64,000 nt of DNA from Allosphingosinicella indica (GTDB lineage Bacteria; Pseudomonadota; Alphaproteobacteria; Sphingomonadales; Sphingomonadaceae). Under the pieces are notes generated by a model. It worked only from the letters and a program-made list of their open reading frames with translations, was not told the origin of the DNA and did not search any database. The position numbers and the translations under genes are program-made. The DNA lies in assembly GCF_900177405.1 (NCBI RefSeq), contig NZ_LT840185.1:2223501-2287500 (forward strand), read 5' to 3'. The stretch's first letter is position 1. The number at the start of each line of letters is the position of its first letter. Below are positions 1-7,930 of this stretch, piece by piece.

Positions 1-875
1 TGGGCCGCCAGGCCGGCGACCGCCGTGCCTATCTCTCCGCTCGATCCGCCCTCGTGCGCATCTTGCGACAGCAATGCGTCGAGCGTCATCGCCTCGATCT
101 CTCCAGCATCCAGGCCCAACGCGCGGGCGAAGCGCGGAGAAACGTTGCGGAAGCGGAGATCGGCGTCGGTTTCCCACAGCCAGTCGGCATCGCTGCTCTC
201 ATATTCCTTGAGAAGCAGGCTGATCGTGTCGGAGCGCTCCTCCAGCGCGAGATCGACCATCCGTCGCCGCATGAAGGCGCGCCCATTGCCGAGCACCGCG
301 AACAGCAGCCCGACCGTGTAGATCGGCCCGAGCGTCAGCAGCAACGTCGATTCGGTGTAGCCGAGCATCTTGGTCGTCGCGGCGCCCATCACCAGGATAT
401 AGCCGGCCGCCGCGGCGGGGGTGGCGGTGAAGACGAAGGCAGCGCCCGCCATCATGCTCGCGGTGACCAGGCAGATCGCGAGCTGATCGTGCGGCAGCGC
501 GGCGGGAAAGAAGATAAAGGCGGGCACCGCCCAGGCGAAGCCGTAGAGAACGCTGATATGGCTCGCGCGGTCGAGCGCCTGCCGCGATGCCGCAGGCGTG
601 TCGGCGATGCGCCGCCGGCCCACGAGCGCGCCGGTCAGGATGAGAAAGCCGAGGCCGAGCAGCCACAGGGTCAACTGGATGGAGGGCACCGAGCCGCGCA
701 AGACGATTGCGAGCAGCACCGCATTCAATGTCTGCCCGATCGCAGCGACCTTGAGCGCCCGCCGAAGCTCGCGAAGCTGGGCCACGCGCACCCGGTCCCA
801 GCCGGCATGTCCGGCGGGGCTGGCGCGGTTCAGCACCACTTGCCAATCCAGCGTGGGGAGACGTGCGTTGCTCAT
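1..875 (-). CDS. Membrane-anchored PAS-domain sensor protein, 3' end outside window
   Basis: Open from an ATG at 873-875 (GGAAGA just upstream) to the window edge, 291 codons with no stop. About six hydrophobic helices lie between residues 38 and 196. After a short helical linker, a segment around residues 213-265 reads like a PAS domain (DADWLWETDADLRFRNVSPRF). This layout (membrane sensor then PAS) is common in sphingomonad GGDEF/EAL proteins and hybrid kinases, but the output domain lies outside the window, so the activity is unknown. The divergent-frame ORFs in this region are shadows of it. Confidence 0.75.
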   Translation of the reverse strand, partial: MSNARLPTLDWQVVLNRASPAGHAGWDRVRVAQLRELRRALKVAAIGQTLNAVLLAIVLRGSVPSIQLTLWLLGLGFLILTGALVGRRRIADTPAASRQALDRASHISVLYGFAWAVPAFIFFPAALPHDQLAICLVTASMMAGAAFVFTATPAAAAGYILVMGAATTKMLGYTESTLLLTLGPIYTVGLLFAVLGNGRAFMRRRMVDLALEERSDTISLLLKEYESSDADWLWETDADLRFRNVSPRFARALGLDAGEIEAMTLDALLSQDAHEGGSSGEIGTAVAGLAA

Positions 876-950
876 GGGTCTTCCGACCGCGAGCGTTAGC
901 CGCCAACCGTTATTTATTGATTAGGGGCGGGCGCGGGAACCACCCGCACG

Positions 951-2747
951 TCAGGCAGCGATGTCGTAGGGCTGGATTTCGCCGGATAGATAGAGATTGC
1001 GCGCCTTTGCCCGGCTGAGCTTGCCCGACGAGGTGCGCGGCAGCGTGCGCGGCGGGACGAGCTCGATGACGCAGTTCATGCCCGTGATCGAGCGGACGCG
1101 CTCGCGGATCTCGGTGCGCAGCTTCTCGCGCTCTTCGGGATCGCTGGTGCGGCACTGGACGAGCACCGCGGGCGTTTCCTCACCGCCAGGCGTCGTGATC
1201 GCGAAGGCGGCGATGTCGCCCGACTTGAAGCCGGGGAGCTGCTCCACCGCCCACTCGATATCCTGCGGCCAGTGGTTTTTGCCGTTGATGATGATCATGT
1301 CCTTGGCGCGGCCGACGATATAGATGTAGCTATCGGACATGTAGCCCATGTCGCCGGTGTCGAGCCAACCGTCGGCGTCGAGGCAGGCGCGGGTCGATTC
1401 TTCGTCGCGGAAATAGCCGATCATGATCGAAGGGCCGCGGGCGTAGACCTTGCCGATCGCGCGGTCGGGCAGGGGATTTCCGTCTTCGTCGCGGACGGCG
1501 ATCTCCATGTCCTTCACCGCCTTGCCGCAATTGACGATTGCGCGGTAGCGCTGCGGCCGGTCGATCCCGGCCTCGCCGCCACCGGCAAGCAACGTCTCCT
1601 CGACCAGCTCGACGACAATACCCTCGCCTGGCGGCATGATCGAGACGGCGAGCGTCGCCTCGGCAAGGCCGTAGCTCGGCGTGAACGCATGGGCGTCGAA
1701 ACCGGCATCGGCGAAGGCATCGACGAAGGCCTGCATGACGTCGGGCCGGATCATATCCGCGCCATTCCCCGCGACCCGCCAGCGCGACAGATCGAACCGG
1801 TCCGACGCCTTCATTTGCGACGACATGCGCCGGGAGCAGATGTCATAGCCGAAGGTCGGGGAGTAGGAGAGGGTCGTGCCCTGGTTGCGGCTGATGAGAT
1901 CAAGCCAGGCGAGCGGGCGGCGCGCGAAATCCTCGGTCTTCAGATAATCGGTCGAGACCTGGTTGGCGACGACCGAGAGGAAGCAGCCGACCAGCCCCAT
2001 GTCGTGATACCAGGGCAGCCACGAAACGCAGCGATCCTGATCGCTGACCCGCATCCCATGCGAGTGCGCGGAAAGATTGTTGAGCAGCGCGTGATGCGTG
2101 ACGGCGACGCCGTGCGGAAAGCGCGTCGAGCCGCTGGAATATTGGAGATAGCAGATATCGTCCGATTGCGCCGTCGGCAGTGCGACGTCGGGCGCCTCAC
2201 GGTCGGCAAACTCCTCCCACGCGAGGCCTTCGACGCCGGTCTGGGCTGCGGCGGCGCCCGCCATCTCGCCGAGCTCGGCCGGGAAGAAGAGGATGCGCGG
2301 ATCGGAGCTTTTGAGCTGCACCGCAAGCTGGTCGATATAGCTGTCCTTGCCGCCGAACGAGGTCGGCAGCGGCAGCGGCACCGGCCAGGCGCCGGCATAG
2401 ACCGCGCCGAAGAAGAGCGCTGCGAAATCCGGTCCCGTCTCCGCAACCAGCGCCACGCGATCGCCCGGGGCGATGCCGAGCGCGATCAGCCGCCGCGCCG
2501 CCATGAGCGCATCGTCGCGCAGCTCGGAGAAGGGATAGGCGCGTTTCAGTTGGCCACGGTGATCGTGGAAATTGAGCCCGCGGCGGCCACGCGCGGCATA
2601 ATCCAGCGCATCGCCGAGCGTCGCGAAATCGGAGAAGCGCCGCTCCAGATCGTCCTCGGTAGGCGTGGGCGCGAGCGCGGCTGCGGCGGGGGGAGTGGCA
2701 GCCGGGCGGTCACTGGTCTGGAGCACTCTGGACGAATCCTTCATCAT
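951..2747 (-). CDS. Fatty acyl-AMP ligase (FAAL/FadD32-like adenylating enzyme)
   Basis: 598-residue member of the ANL (acyl/adenylate-forming) superfamily, expected to convert a fatty acid and ATP to acyl-adenylate. Visible motifs are the P-loop YSSGSTRFPHGVAVTH (about residue 205), WLPWYHDMGLVG, PSYGLAEATLAVS, the hinge-side WLDTGDMGYM and the C-terminal TSSGKLSR lysine motif. YHDMGL and YGLAEATL are typical of the FAAL branch, which hands acyl-AMP to a carrier protein instead of CoA. The first 35 residues are Ala/Pro-rich. No PKS, NRPS or acyl carrier protein is nearby, so the acceptor is unknown. Divergent from recX across about 90 bp. Confidence 0.88.
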   Translation of the reverse strand: MMKDSSRVLQTSDRPAATPPAAAALAPTPTEDDLERRFSDFATLGDALDYAARGRRGLNFHDHRGQLKRAYPFSELRDDALMAARRLIALGIAPGDRVALVAETGPDFAALFFGAVYAGAWPVPLPLPTSFGGKDSYIDQLAVQLKSSDPRILFFPAELGEMAGAAAAQTGVEGLAWEEFADREAPDVALPTAQSDDICYLQYSSGSTRFPHGVAVTHHALLNNLSAHSHGMRVSDQDRCVSWLPWYHDMGLVGCFLSVVANQVSTDYLKTEDFARRPLAWLDLISRNQGTTLSYSPTFGYDICSRRMSSQMKASDRFDLSRWRVAGNGADMIRPDVMQAFVDAFADAGFDAHAFTPSYGLAEATLAVSIMPPGEGIVVELVEETLLAGGGEAGIDRPQRYRAIVNCGKAVKDMEIAVRDEDGNPLPDRAIGKVYARGPSIMIGYFRDEESTRACLDADGWLDTGDMGYMSDSYIYIVGRAKDMIIINGKNHWPQDIEWAVEQLPGFKSGDIAAFAITTPGGEETPAVLVQCRTSDPEEREKLRTEIRERVRSITGMNCVIELVPPRTLPRTSSGKLSRAKARNLYLSGEIQPYDIAA

Positions 2748-2834
2748 AACGTGCGGCGGTTACGCATTTGCGACCCGCCTTAGGATGCAAGGCGCGTTCA
2801 TATTCCGGCCCGACTGTGGCACAAACATGGCGCT

Positions 2835-3371
2835 TTGGCATACACTAGGGACAGGAAAGCGCGGCCGCCACTGGACCGCGACAGTCTGGAGCGGCTGGCG
2901 ATCGCCTATGTCGGCCGTTACGCGACGACACGGGCCAAGCTCAATGCCTATCTTTTGCGAAAACTCAAGGAGCGCGGCTGGTCGGGCGAGGGGCCGGCGG
3001 AGACCGATGCTCTCTGTGACAAGTGTGTGCGACTGGGCTTCATCGACGACGCGGCCTTCGCCGCGGCGCGTGCGACTGCGTTGGGTCGACGGGGCTATGG
3101 CGCGCGGCGGGTGGATATCGCGTTGCGCGCGGCCGGCGTGGGCGAAGCGGATGGGAGCGAGGCGCGCGCCATCGCGGATGACGGCGCGCTGGCCGCAGCG
3201 ATGCGTTTTGCAGAGCGGAAGCGGATCGGTCCCTATGCCAGCGCGCCGCCGGACGACGCCGCGCGCCGCCGCCAGTTCGCCGCCATGATGCGGGCCGGGC
3301 ATCCCTATGATCTGGTTCGAAAGGTGCTGCGAGCCAGTCCCGACGAACTCGAAGACGAGGATCTGCGATAA
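2835..3371 (+). CDS. recX: RecX family regulator of RecA
   Basis: 178 residues. RecX binds RecA filaments and modulates recombination and SOS. The N-terminal part (DRDSLERLAIAYVGRYATTR, LLRKLKERGW) and the following CVRLGFIDDAAFAAARA are the tandem three-helix RecX repeats. The apparent start is TTG at 2835 with no clear ribosome-binding site; GGGACAGGAAAG a few codons inside suggests the true start could be slightly downstream. Length is ordinary for the alphaproteobacterial family. No recA in the window. Confidence 0.85.
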   Translation: MAYTRDRKARPPLDRDSLERLAIAYVGRYATTRAKLNAYLLRKLKERGWSGEGPAETDALCDKCVRLGFIDDAAFAAARATALGRRGYGARRVDIALRAAGVGEADGSEARAIADDGALAAAMRFAERKRIGPYASAPPDDAARRRQFAAMMRAGHPYDLVRKVLRASPDELEDEDLR

Positions 3372-3407
3372 TTTTATTTCGGCATGGTTCCCATTCGGGA
3401 GGAAGCC

Positions 3408-3452
3408 ATGATAATCGACAGCCGGGTTAATAACGGTGCGCTGATCGCATGA
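3408..3452 (+). CDS. Possible 14-residue leader peptide coupled to the cold-shock gene
   Basis: A strong ribosome-binding site (GGGAGGAA, 3398-3405) precedes ATG at 3408. The frame reads [14 protein letters not shown] and stops at TGA 3450-3452, which overlaps the ATG (3449-3451) of the downstream cold-shock gene in the ATGA arrangement. The cold-shock start itself has no Shine-Dalgarno sequence. That fits translational coupling, but coding of the peptide is inferred from sequence layout only. Confidence 0.45.
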   Translation: MIIDSRVNNGALIA

Positions 3453-4039
3453 CCTCACGTGGGGAAATGTCTGCGAGTGATCCATCCTCGGGCGGGGAGG
3501 AGAATGCGCGTCCCGACGCCAGCGAGAAACTGACCCAAATTACCGGCCGGATGAAGTGGTTCGACGCGACCCGCGGCTTCGGATTTCTGGTCAGCGACGA
3601 TGTGCCGGGCGATGTGCTGATCCATTTCAGCATTTTGAAGGAGCATGACCGGCGCAGCCTGCCCGAGGGCGCGATCGTCGAATGCCTCGTTGCCGAGCAG
3701 GAGCGGGGCTTCCAGGCACGGCAGATCCTGTCGATTGATCTCAGCGAGGCTCTGATCCCTGAGCCTGCGCGCCCGTCCGCGCCGCGTGCCGAGCGGGTCG
3801 ATCCGACCGAGCTCAAGGACGAAGCCGGCGATTACGAGCCGGTGCGCGTCAAATGGTTCAACCGGCTGAAGGGCTATGGCTTCCTCAACCGCGAGGTCGA
3901 CGATGGCGAGGATATCTTCGTCCATATGGAGACGGTGCGCCGGGGCGGCATGGCGGACCTGCTGCCCGATCAGCCGATTCGCGCCCGCATCGCGTTCGGC
4001 CGCAAGGGGCCGCTGGCCGTGGAAGTGGAGTCGGAATGA
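3449..4039 (+). CDS. Cold-shock protein with two CSD domains
   Basis: 196 residues with two cold-shock domains. The first starts near residue 31 ([15 protein letters not shown]...DVLIHFSIL) and the second near residue 131 ([16 protein letters not shown]...DIFVHMETV). Both keep the RNP1-like KGxGF/RGFGF and RNP2-like VLIHF/IFVHM nucleic-acid-binding motifs. Such two-domain Csp proteins are typical of alphaproteobacteria and act as single-stranded RNA/DNA chaperones. The stop overlaps the next start (ATGA at 4036-4039), so it is co-translated with the DUF192 gene. A good ribosome-binding site is absent at 3449 (see the 3408 leader ORF). Confidence 0.9.
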   Translation: MTSRGEMSASDPSSGGEENARPDASEKLTQITGRMKWFDATRGFGFLVSDDVPGDVLIHFSILKEHDRRSLPEGAIVECLVAEQERGFQARQILSIDLSEALIPEPARPSAPRAERVDPTELKDEAGDYEPVRVKWFNRLKGYGFLNREVDDGEDIFVHMETVRRGGMADLLPDQPIRARIAFGRKGPLAVEVESE

Positions 4040-4572
4040 GGGTTTCGAAGATGTTCGTGGGCGCTGCGCTGGCGCTCGCGCTGCTCGGCTGCCGGGCGCA
4101 GACCGAAGCGACCGCCAATCCTCCCGCGGCACAGGCACCTGCGGCGGAAGCGATGCCACCGGCGGAACTCGATGGCCCGCAGACGGGGCTGGAGACCGTC
4201 CCGCTCACCATCAAGGCCGCCGGCAAAACGCACCGTCTGACCGTCGAGGTCGCGCGCACCGCCGACCAGCAGGCGACAGGCATGATGTTCCGCGAGAGCA
4301 TCGCCGATGATCGTGGCATGCTCTTCCCCTTCGAGCGGCCGAAACCGGCGAGCTTCTGGATGCGCAACACATTGATCCCGCTGGATCTCGTCTTCGTGCG
4401 CCTTGACGGCACTGTCGCCCGGGTCGCGGCCAATGCGGTGCCGCTGTCGCTCGCCGCGATCGAGTCCGGCGAGCCGGTCATCGCCGTGCTGGAGATCGGC
4501 GGCGGGCGCGCCGCGGCGCTCGGCATCGACGAGACGGCGCGCGTCTCCTGGCCCGGTGGCCCGCGCGGCTAG
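4036..4572 (+). CDS. DUF192 family lipoprotein
   Basis: 178 residues. The lipobox LALALLGC at about residues 12-19 indicates an exported lipoprotein. The DUF192 domain (pfam02643) covers about residues 50-175: [35 protein letters not shown] and a C-terminal VLEIGGG. The biochemical function of the family is not established. The ATG at 4036 overlaps the upstream stop by 4 bases. The linkage to a Csp gene is common in alphaproteobacteria. Confidence 0.85.
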   Translation: MRVSKMFVGAALALALLGCRAQTEATANPPAAQAPAAEAMPPAELDGPQTGLETVPLTIKAAGKTHRLTVEVARTADQQATGMMFRESIADDRGMLFPFERPKPASFWMRNTLIPLDLVFVRLDGTVARVAANAVPLSLAAIESGEPVIAVLEIGGGRAAALGIDETARVSWPGGPRG

Positions 4573-4628
4573 CGGCAGGCGCGCGCCGGGCTTGCGCTTC
4601 GCTCGGCAATCTGGCTAGGCGGGCGGCG

Positions 4629-5009
4629 ATGGGCCTTCTGAAACAAATCTTCACCTGGTGGGACGGCGCGACGATCGGAACGTCGCTATTCACGCGCCGC
4701 TATGGCAAGCGCGTCGGCAGCGACGATGCGGGCAACGTCTATTTCCAGGCGAAGAAGGGCAGCCGGCGCTGGGTGATCTACAAAGGCGGCAATGATTCGA
4801 GCCGTATCCCGCCGGAATGGTTTTCTTGGCTTCACCACCAGATCGACGATCTGCCCGATGCGGCGCTGCCGCCGGTCCGCAGCTTCGAGAAGGCGCCGAC
4901 CGGCAATCTGACCGGTTCGCCCGCCGCATACCGGCCCTCGGGCGCGCTGGAGCGCGGCGGCCATCGCGCGGCCGCGACGGGCGATTACCAGGCCTGGGCG
5001 CCCGAGTGA
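4629..5009 (+). CDS. NADH:ubiquinone oxidoreductase NDUFA12-type accessory subunit
   Basis: 126 residues. The N-terminal half (IFTWWDGATIGTSLFTRRYGKRVGSD..GNVYFQ, RRWVIYKG, SRIPPEWFSWLHH) matches the NDUFA12/B17.2 family, a peripheral-arm accessory subunit of complex I found in alphaproteobacteria and mitochondria. The C-terminal half is Pro/Gly/Arg-rich and ends GDYQAWAPE, also typical. It precedes mlaD and a DUF2155 gene, a conserved alphaproteobacterial neighbourhood. Confidence 0.92.
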   Translation: MGLLKQIFTWWDGATIGTSLFTRRYGKRVGSDDAGNVYFQAKKGSRRWVIYKGGNDSSRIPPEWFSWLHHQIDDLPDAALPPVRSFEKAPTGNLTGSPAAYRPSGALERGGHRAAATGDYQAWAPE

Positions 5010-5013
5010 TCTG

Positions 5014-5532
5014 ATGCGCGGGCTTTTCCGGGACAATCTTTTCGAGGCGCTCGTCGGCCTGTTGGTGGTGCTGCTTGCCGCCTGGTTCGTGTTCTTCGCC
5101 TGGCAGCGCACCGGGGGCAGCTTCCACAAGCGCATCCAGGTGACCGCGCTATTCCCTGCCGCCAACGGCATTTCGACCGGCACCGACGTGCGCGTCGCTG
5201 GCCTCAAGGTCGGCACCGTCACCGGGCAGAAGCTCGATCCGCAAAGCTATCAGGCGGAGGTCACGCTCTCGCTCGACAGCGACGTCAAGATGCCGAGCGA
5301 TTCCAGCGCGGCGATCACCAGCGAGGGGCTGCTCGGCGGCACTTATGTCGCGCTCGTTCCCGGCGGATCGGACCAGCCGCTCAAGAATGGCGACATGATC
5401 CTCGATACGCAGGGATCGATCGACATGATGGGTCTGATCGGCTCGCTCATCAACAACAGCGGCGGCGGCTCCGGCGGGAATGCGGACGCCAAGGCTGGCA
5501 GCACGATGATGGAAGAGAGCCCGGCCCAGTGA
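5014..5532 (+). CDS. mlaD: MlaD family protein (MCE domain)
   Basis: 172 residues: one N-terminal transmembrane helix (about residues 10-29) followed by an MCE domain (about 40-118) with the conserved VRVAGLKVGTV. MlaD is the substrate-binding hexamer of the inner-membrane MlaFEDB complex, which moves phospholipids to or from the outer membrane. The other mla genes are not in the window. The C-terminus is Ser/Gly-rich. The stop overlaps the next GTG start by 4 bases. Confidence 0.88.
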   Translation: MRGLFRDNLFEALVGLLVVLLAAWFVFFAWQRTGGSFHKRIQVTALFPAANGISTGTDVRVAGLKVGTVTGQKLDPQSYQAEVTLSLDSDVKMPSDSSAAITSEGLLGGTYVALVPGGSDQPLKNGDMILDTQGSIDMMGLIGSLINNSGGGSGGNADAKAGSTMMEESPAQ

Positions 5533-6176
5533 AGCCCGGACGCCTCTCCGCGCTGCTGGCAGCGGCGCTGCTCGCGGCATCGTGCGGCGGGCCTGATGTG
5601 CCGGAGGCGCAGAAGGCGAAAGGCAAGGCGGAGCCCGAGCCCGAGACGGTCGACATTCCACAGACGGTGACCAGCCTCGCGCCGGGGACGACGCCCATGG
5701 CCGAGCGCGTCGCGGTTCTCGGTCTGCTCAACAAGCGCAACGGCATCTCGCAAGATCTTGAGCTCAAGCCGGGCCAGGCGGTTCGCATGGGCGACGTCAT
5801 CGTCCGGTTGCGGGCCTGCGAGACGACGGCGCCGTGGGAAATCCAGCAGCTCACCGGCGCGTTCGTCCAACTTGACGTGCGCAACACGCGGAACCAGTTC
5901 CAGCGCGCCTTCTCGGGCTGGCTCTACAAGGAATCGCCCTCGCTCAACGTGGTGGAACATCCGGTCTGGGACGTATGGCCCAAGAGCTGCAAGATGACGC
6001 ACCCCGATGCCGCGGCATCGCCGGCCACGCCGTCGGCTTCGAGCAGCAGGTCGAGCGCGCCGAATTCCGCTCCGGCGACGCCAGCGCCCGCTGCCGCCCC
6101 TACGCCGGCACCGGCCGCACCAGCGCCCGAACCCGCGGCGCCGGAGCCCAAGGCGGACGACAGCAACGACATGTAA
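5529..6176 (+). CDS. DUF2155 domain lipoprotein
   Basis: 215 residues from a GTG start overlapping the mlaD stop. The lipobox LAASC lies at about residues 15-19. The DUF2155 domain spans about 45-155 (VAVLGLLNKRNGISQDLELKPGQ, CETTAPWEIQQLTGAFVQL, FSGWLYKESPSLNVVEHPVWDVWPKSC) and contains two conserved Cys. The last 55 residues are Ala/Pro/Ser low complexity; this tail and part of the domain lie opposite the 3' part of aat. The role of DUF2155 is not known; linkage with NDUFA12 and aat is recurrent in alphaproteobacteria. Confidence 0.85.
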   Translation: MKPGRLSALLAAALLAASCGGPDVPEAQKAKGKAEPEPETVDIPQTVTSLAPGTTPMAERVAVLGLLNKRNGISQDLELKPGQAVRMGDVIVRLRACETTAPWEIQQLTGAFVQLDVRNTRNQFQRAFSGWLYKESPSLNVVEHPVWDVWPKSCKMTHPDAAASPATPSASSSRSSAPNSAPATPAPAAAPTPAPAAPAPEPAAPEPKADDSNDM

Positions 6177-6709
6177 TCCGATTGGGCGATCTCCACGGCG
6201 CCCAAGCTGCGGAGATGCTCTGTCATGAATTGGCAGTCGAGCAGCCGGAAGCCGCCCACGCGCATCCGCGCCACCAGCCAGGCAAGCGCGACCTTCGACG
6301 CATCGCGCCGCACCGAGAACATGCTCTCACCGAAGAAAGCGGCGCCGAGCCGCACGCCGTAGAGGCCGCCGACGAGCTCGTCCTTGTGCCAGCATTCGAT
6401 TGAATGGGCATGGCCGGCCTCGTGCAGCCGATTATAGCCCGCCTCGATCTGCGCGTTGATCCACGTCTCGCGGCGCGATCCGCACCGCTCCAATACTTCG
6501 GGGAAAGCGCGGTCACGCGTCACGCTGAACTCGCCAGAACGGATCGTCTGGCGCAGGCTGCGTGAGGCGTGAAATGCGTCCAGCGGCAGGATCGCACGCC
6601 GCTTGGGCTCGACCCAGAAGATCTCGCGCGCATCGCGGCTGTCGGCCATCGGGAAGACGCCGATGGCATAAGCGCGGAGCAGGAGATCGGGATCGATCGT
6701 GTCGGTCAC
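5924..6709 (-). CDS. aat: Leucyl/phenylalanyl-tRNA--protein transferase with extended C-terminus
   Basis: 261 residues from a GTG start. Transfers Leu/Phe from aminoacyl-tRNA to N-terminal Arg/Lys, creating N-degrons for ClpAP. Family motifs: LLLRAYAIGVFPMA, FWVEPKRRAILPLD, THxS-equivalent region AGHAHSIECW, GGLYGVRLGAAFFGESMFS and LLDCQFMTEHLRSLGA. The recognisable domain ends near residue 190; the remaining ~70 residues are Gly/Ala-rich and overlap the opposing DUF2155 gene by 253 nt, so the native stop may have been lost. Confidence 0.88.
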   Translation of the reverse strand: MTDTIDPDLLLRAYAIGVFPMADSRDAREIFWVEPKRRAILPLDAFHASRSLRQTIRSGEFSVTRDRAFPEVLERCGSRRETWINAQIEAGYNRLHEAGHAHSIECWHKDELVGGLYGVRLGAAFFGESMFSVRRDASKVALAWLVARMRVGGFRLLDCQFMTEHLRSLGAVEIAQSDYMSLLSSALGSGAAGSGAGAAGAGVGAAAGAGVAGAEFGALDLLLEADGVAGDAAASGCVILQLLGHTSQTGCSTTLSEGDSL

Positions 6710-6739
6710 CCGGCAAGCCTAGGAGGCTTGCCGCCCGCG

Positions 6740-7075
6740 TCAAAGCACTTCGCGCACCTTGTCAGCCGGGCGGGCGAGCACCACGCCCTTTTCGGTCTTC
6801 ACGATCGGCCGTTCGATCAGGATCGGGTCGGCGGCCATCGCATCGAGGATGGCGTCGTCCGGGGCGCCGGCGAGCGCGGCTGCAGCCGGCTCCTTGACGC
6901 GCAGACCTTGGCGCGGTGTGATACCCGCCTTCGCATAGAGCCGCGCCAGCGTTTCGCGGCTAGGCGGCGTCTTGAGATATTCTACGATCGTGACGACGGC
7001 ACCGGCTTCCTCGAGGATCGCCAGCGCGTTGCGTGACGTGCCGCAACGCGGATTGTGATAGATGGTCGCTTTCAT
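6740..7075 (-). CDS. arsC: ArsC/Spx-family arsenate reductase-like protein
   Basis: 111 residues starting at the ATG at 7073-7075 (MKATIYHNPRCGTSRN); a longer in-frame start at 7111 adds residues not expected for the family. The HNPRCGTSR active-site loop and the C-terminal PILIERPIV segment match glutathione/glutaredoxin-dependent ArsC (R773 type). It is not linked to the arsenic operon at 42.5-43.8 kb, so it may be a housekeeping paralog with another substrate. Confidence 0.85.
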   Translation of the reverse strand: MKATIYHNPRCGTSRNALAILEEAGAVVTIVEYLKTPPSRETLARLYAKAGITPRQGLRVKEPAAAALAGAPDDAILDAMAADPILIERPIVKTEKGVVLARPADKVREVL

Positions 7076-7180
7076 GCCGGCCCGGATACCGCGTTCAACC
7101 TTCACCGTCATCCCGTCCCGATCGGGAACGGCGGCAGTGCGGGGCTAGGCAGGGGGCGCGCCCGGAGGAATAAGACGCGC

Positions 7181-7930
7181 ATGGATCGAATGCGCACCGT
7201 CCTCGCCCTGATCGGCACCTGCCTGCTCGCAGCCTGCTCTGCCGAATCGCAGGCGGACGCAGACCAGGCGCCTCCGCCTGCGCTGGTCTTGCCCGTAGTG
7301 AAGGCCGCTGCGACCGTGCCGCAACCGCTCGTCGATCTCAGCGGCGGCGCGCAGCCGGGCTTCGCAGTGACGACGATCCTCTCGCTCGACGCCGGAATGG
7401 GCGCCGGCACCTACGCGTGGAATGCAGAAGGCGTGGCGCCCGGCCCGATGAAGATCGTCGTCGATCTCGCCGCCCAGCGATTGTACGCCTATCGCAACGG
7501 GGTCGAAATCGGTCGGTCGTCGATCCTGTACGGCGCCGACGACAAGCCGACCCCGACGGGCGTGTTCCCGATCCTTCAGAAGAAGCGCCACCACATCTCC
7601 AACCTCTACGGCGCGCCGATGCCCTTCATGATGCGGCTGACGTGGGATGGCGTGGCGCTCCACGCCAGCACAGTTGCCGACGGCTTCGCCACGCATGGCT
7701 GCGTCGGCCTGCCCGACGAATTCGCGGCGCTGCTCTTCGCCGAGGCGCAGCTCGGCGACGAGGTGCTGGTCACCAACGGCTGGATGAAGCCCATCTACTG
7801 GCGCGCGGCGCCGCTGACGGCGGAGGCCGAGCCGGTCCCCGACGGCCTCGCGCCGATCGATCCCTACGATTTCGCCGGAGACGAAGCGGTCAGCTCTCCT
7901 GACGCGCCAGCCACTCTTCCAACCATTTGA
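7181..7930 (+). CDS. L,D-transpeptidase family lipoprotein (YkuD domain)
   Basis: 249 residues with a strong GGAGGAA site 10 bp before ATG. Lipobox CLLAAC (about 14-19). The YkuD catalytic domain covers about residues 88-205 ([31 protein letters not shown]) and ends with the catalytic motif [18 protein letters not shown], containing the nucleophilic Cys. Such enzymes cross-link or anchor peptidoglycan in the periplasm. The 3' end overlaps the convergent accC by 41 nt. Confidence 0.9.
   Translation: MDRMRTVLALIGTCLLAACSAESQADADQAPPPALVLPVVKAAATVPQPLVDLSGGAQPGFAVTTILSLDAGMGAGTYAWNAEGVAPGPMKIVVDLAAQRLYAYRNGVEIGRSSILYGADDKPTPTGVFPILQKKRHHISNLYGAPMPFMMRLTWDGVALHASTVADGFATHGCVGLPDEFAALLFAEAQLGDEVLVTNGWMKPIYWRAAPLTAEAEPVPDGLAPIDPYDFAGDEAVSSPDAPATLPTI

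Noticed and set aside
1272-2783. 503-residue ORF on the plus strand
   Set aside because: Antisense of the fatty acyl-AMP ligase, whose family motifs are clear.
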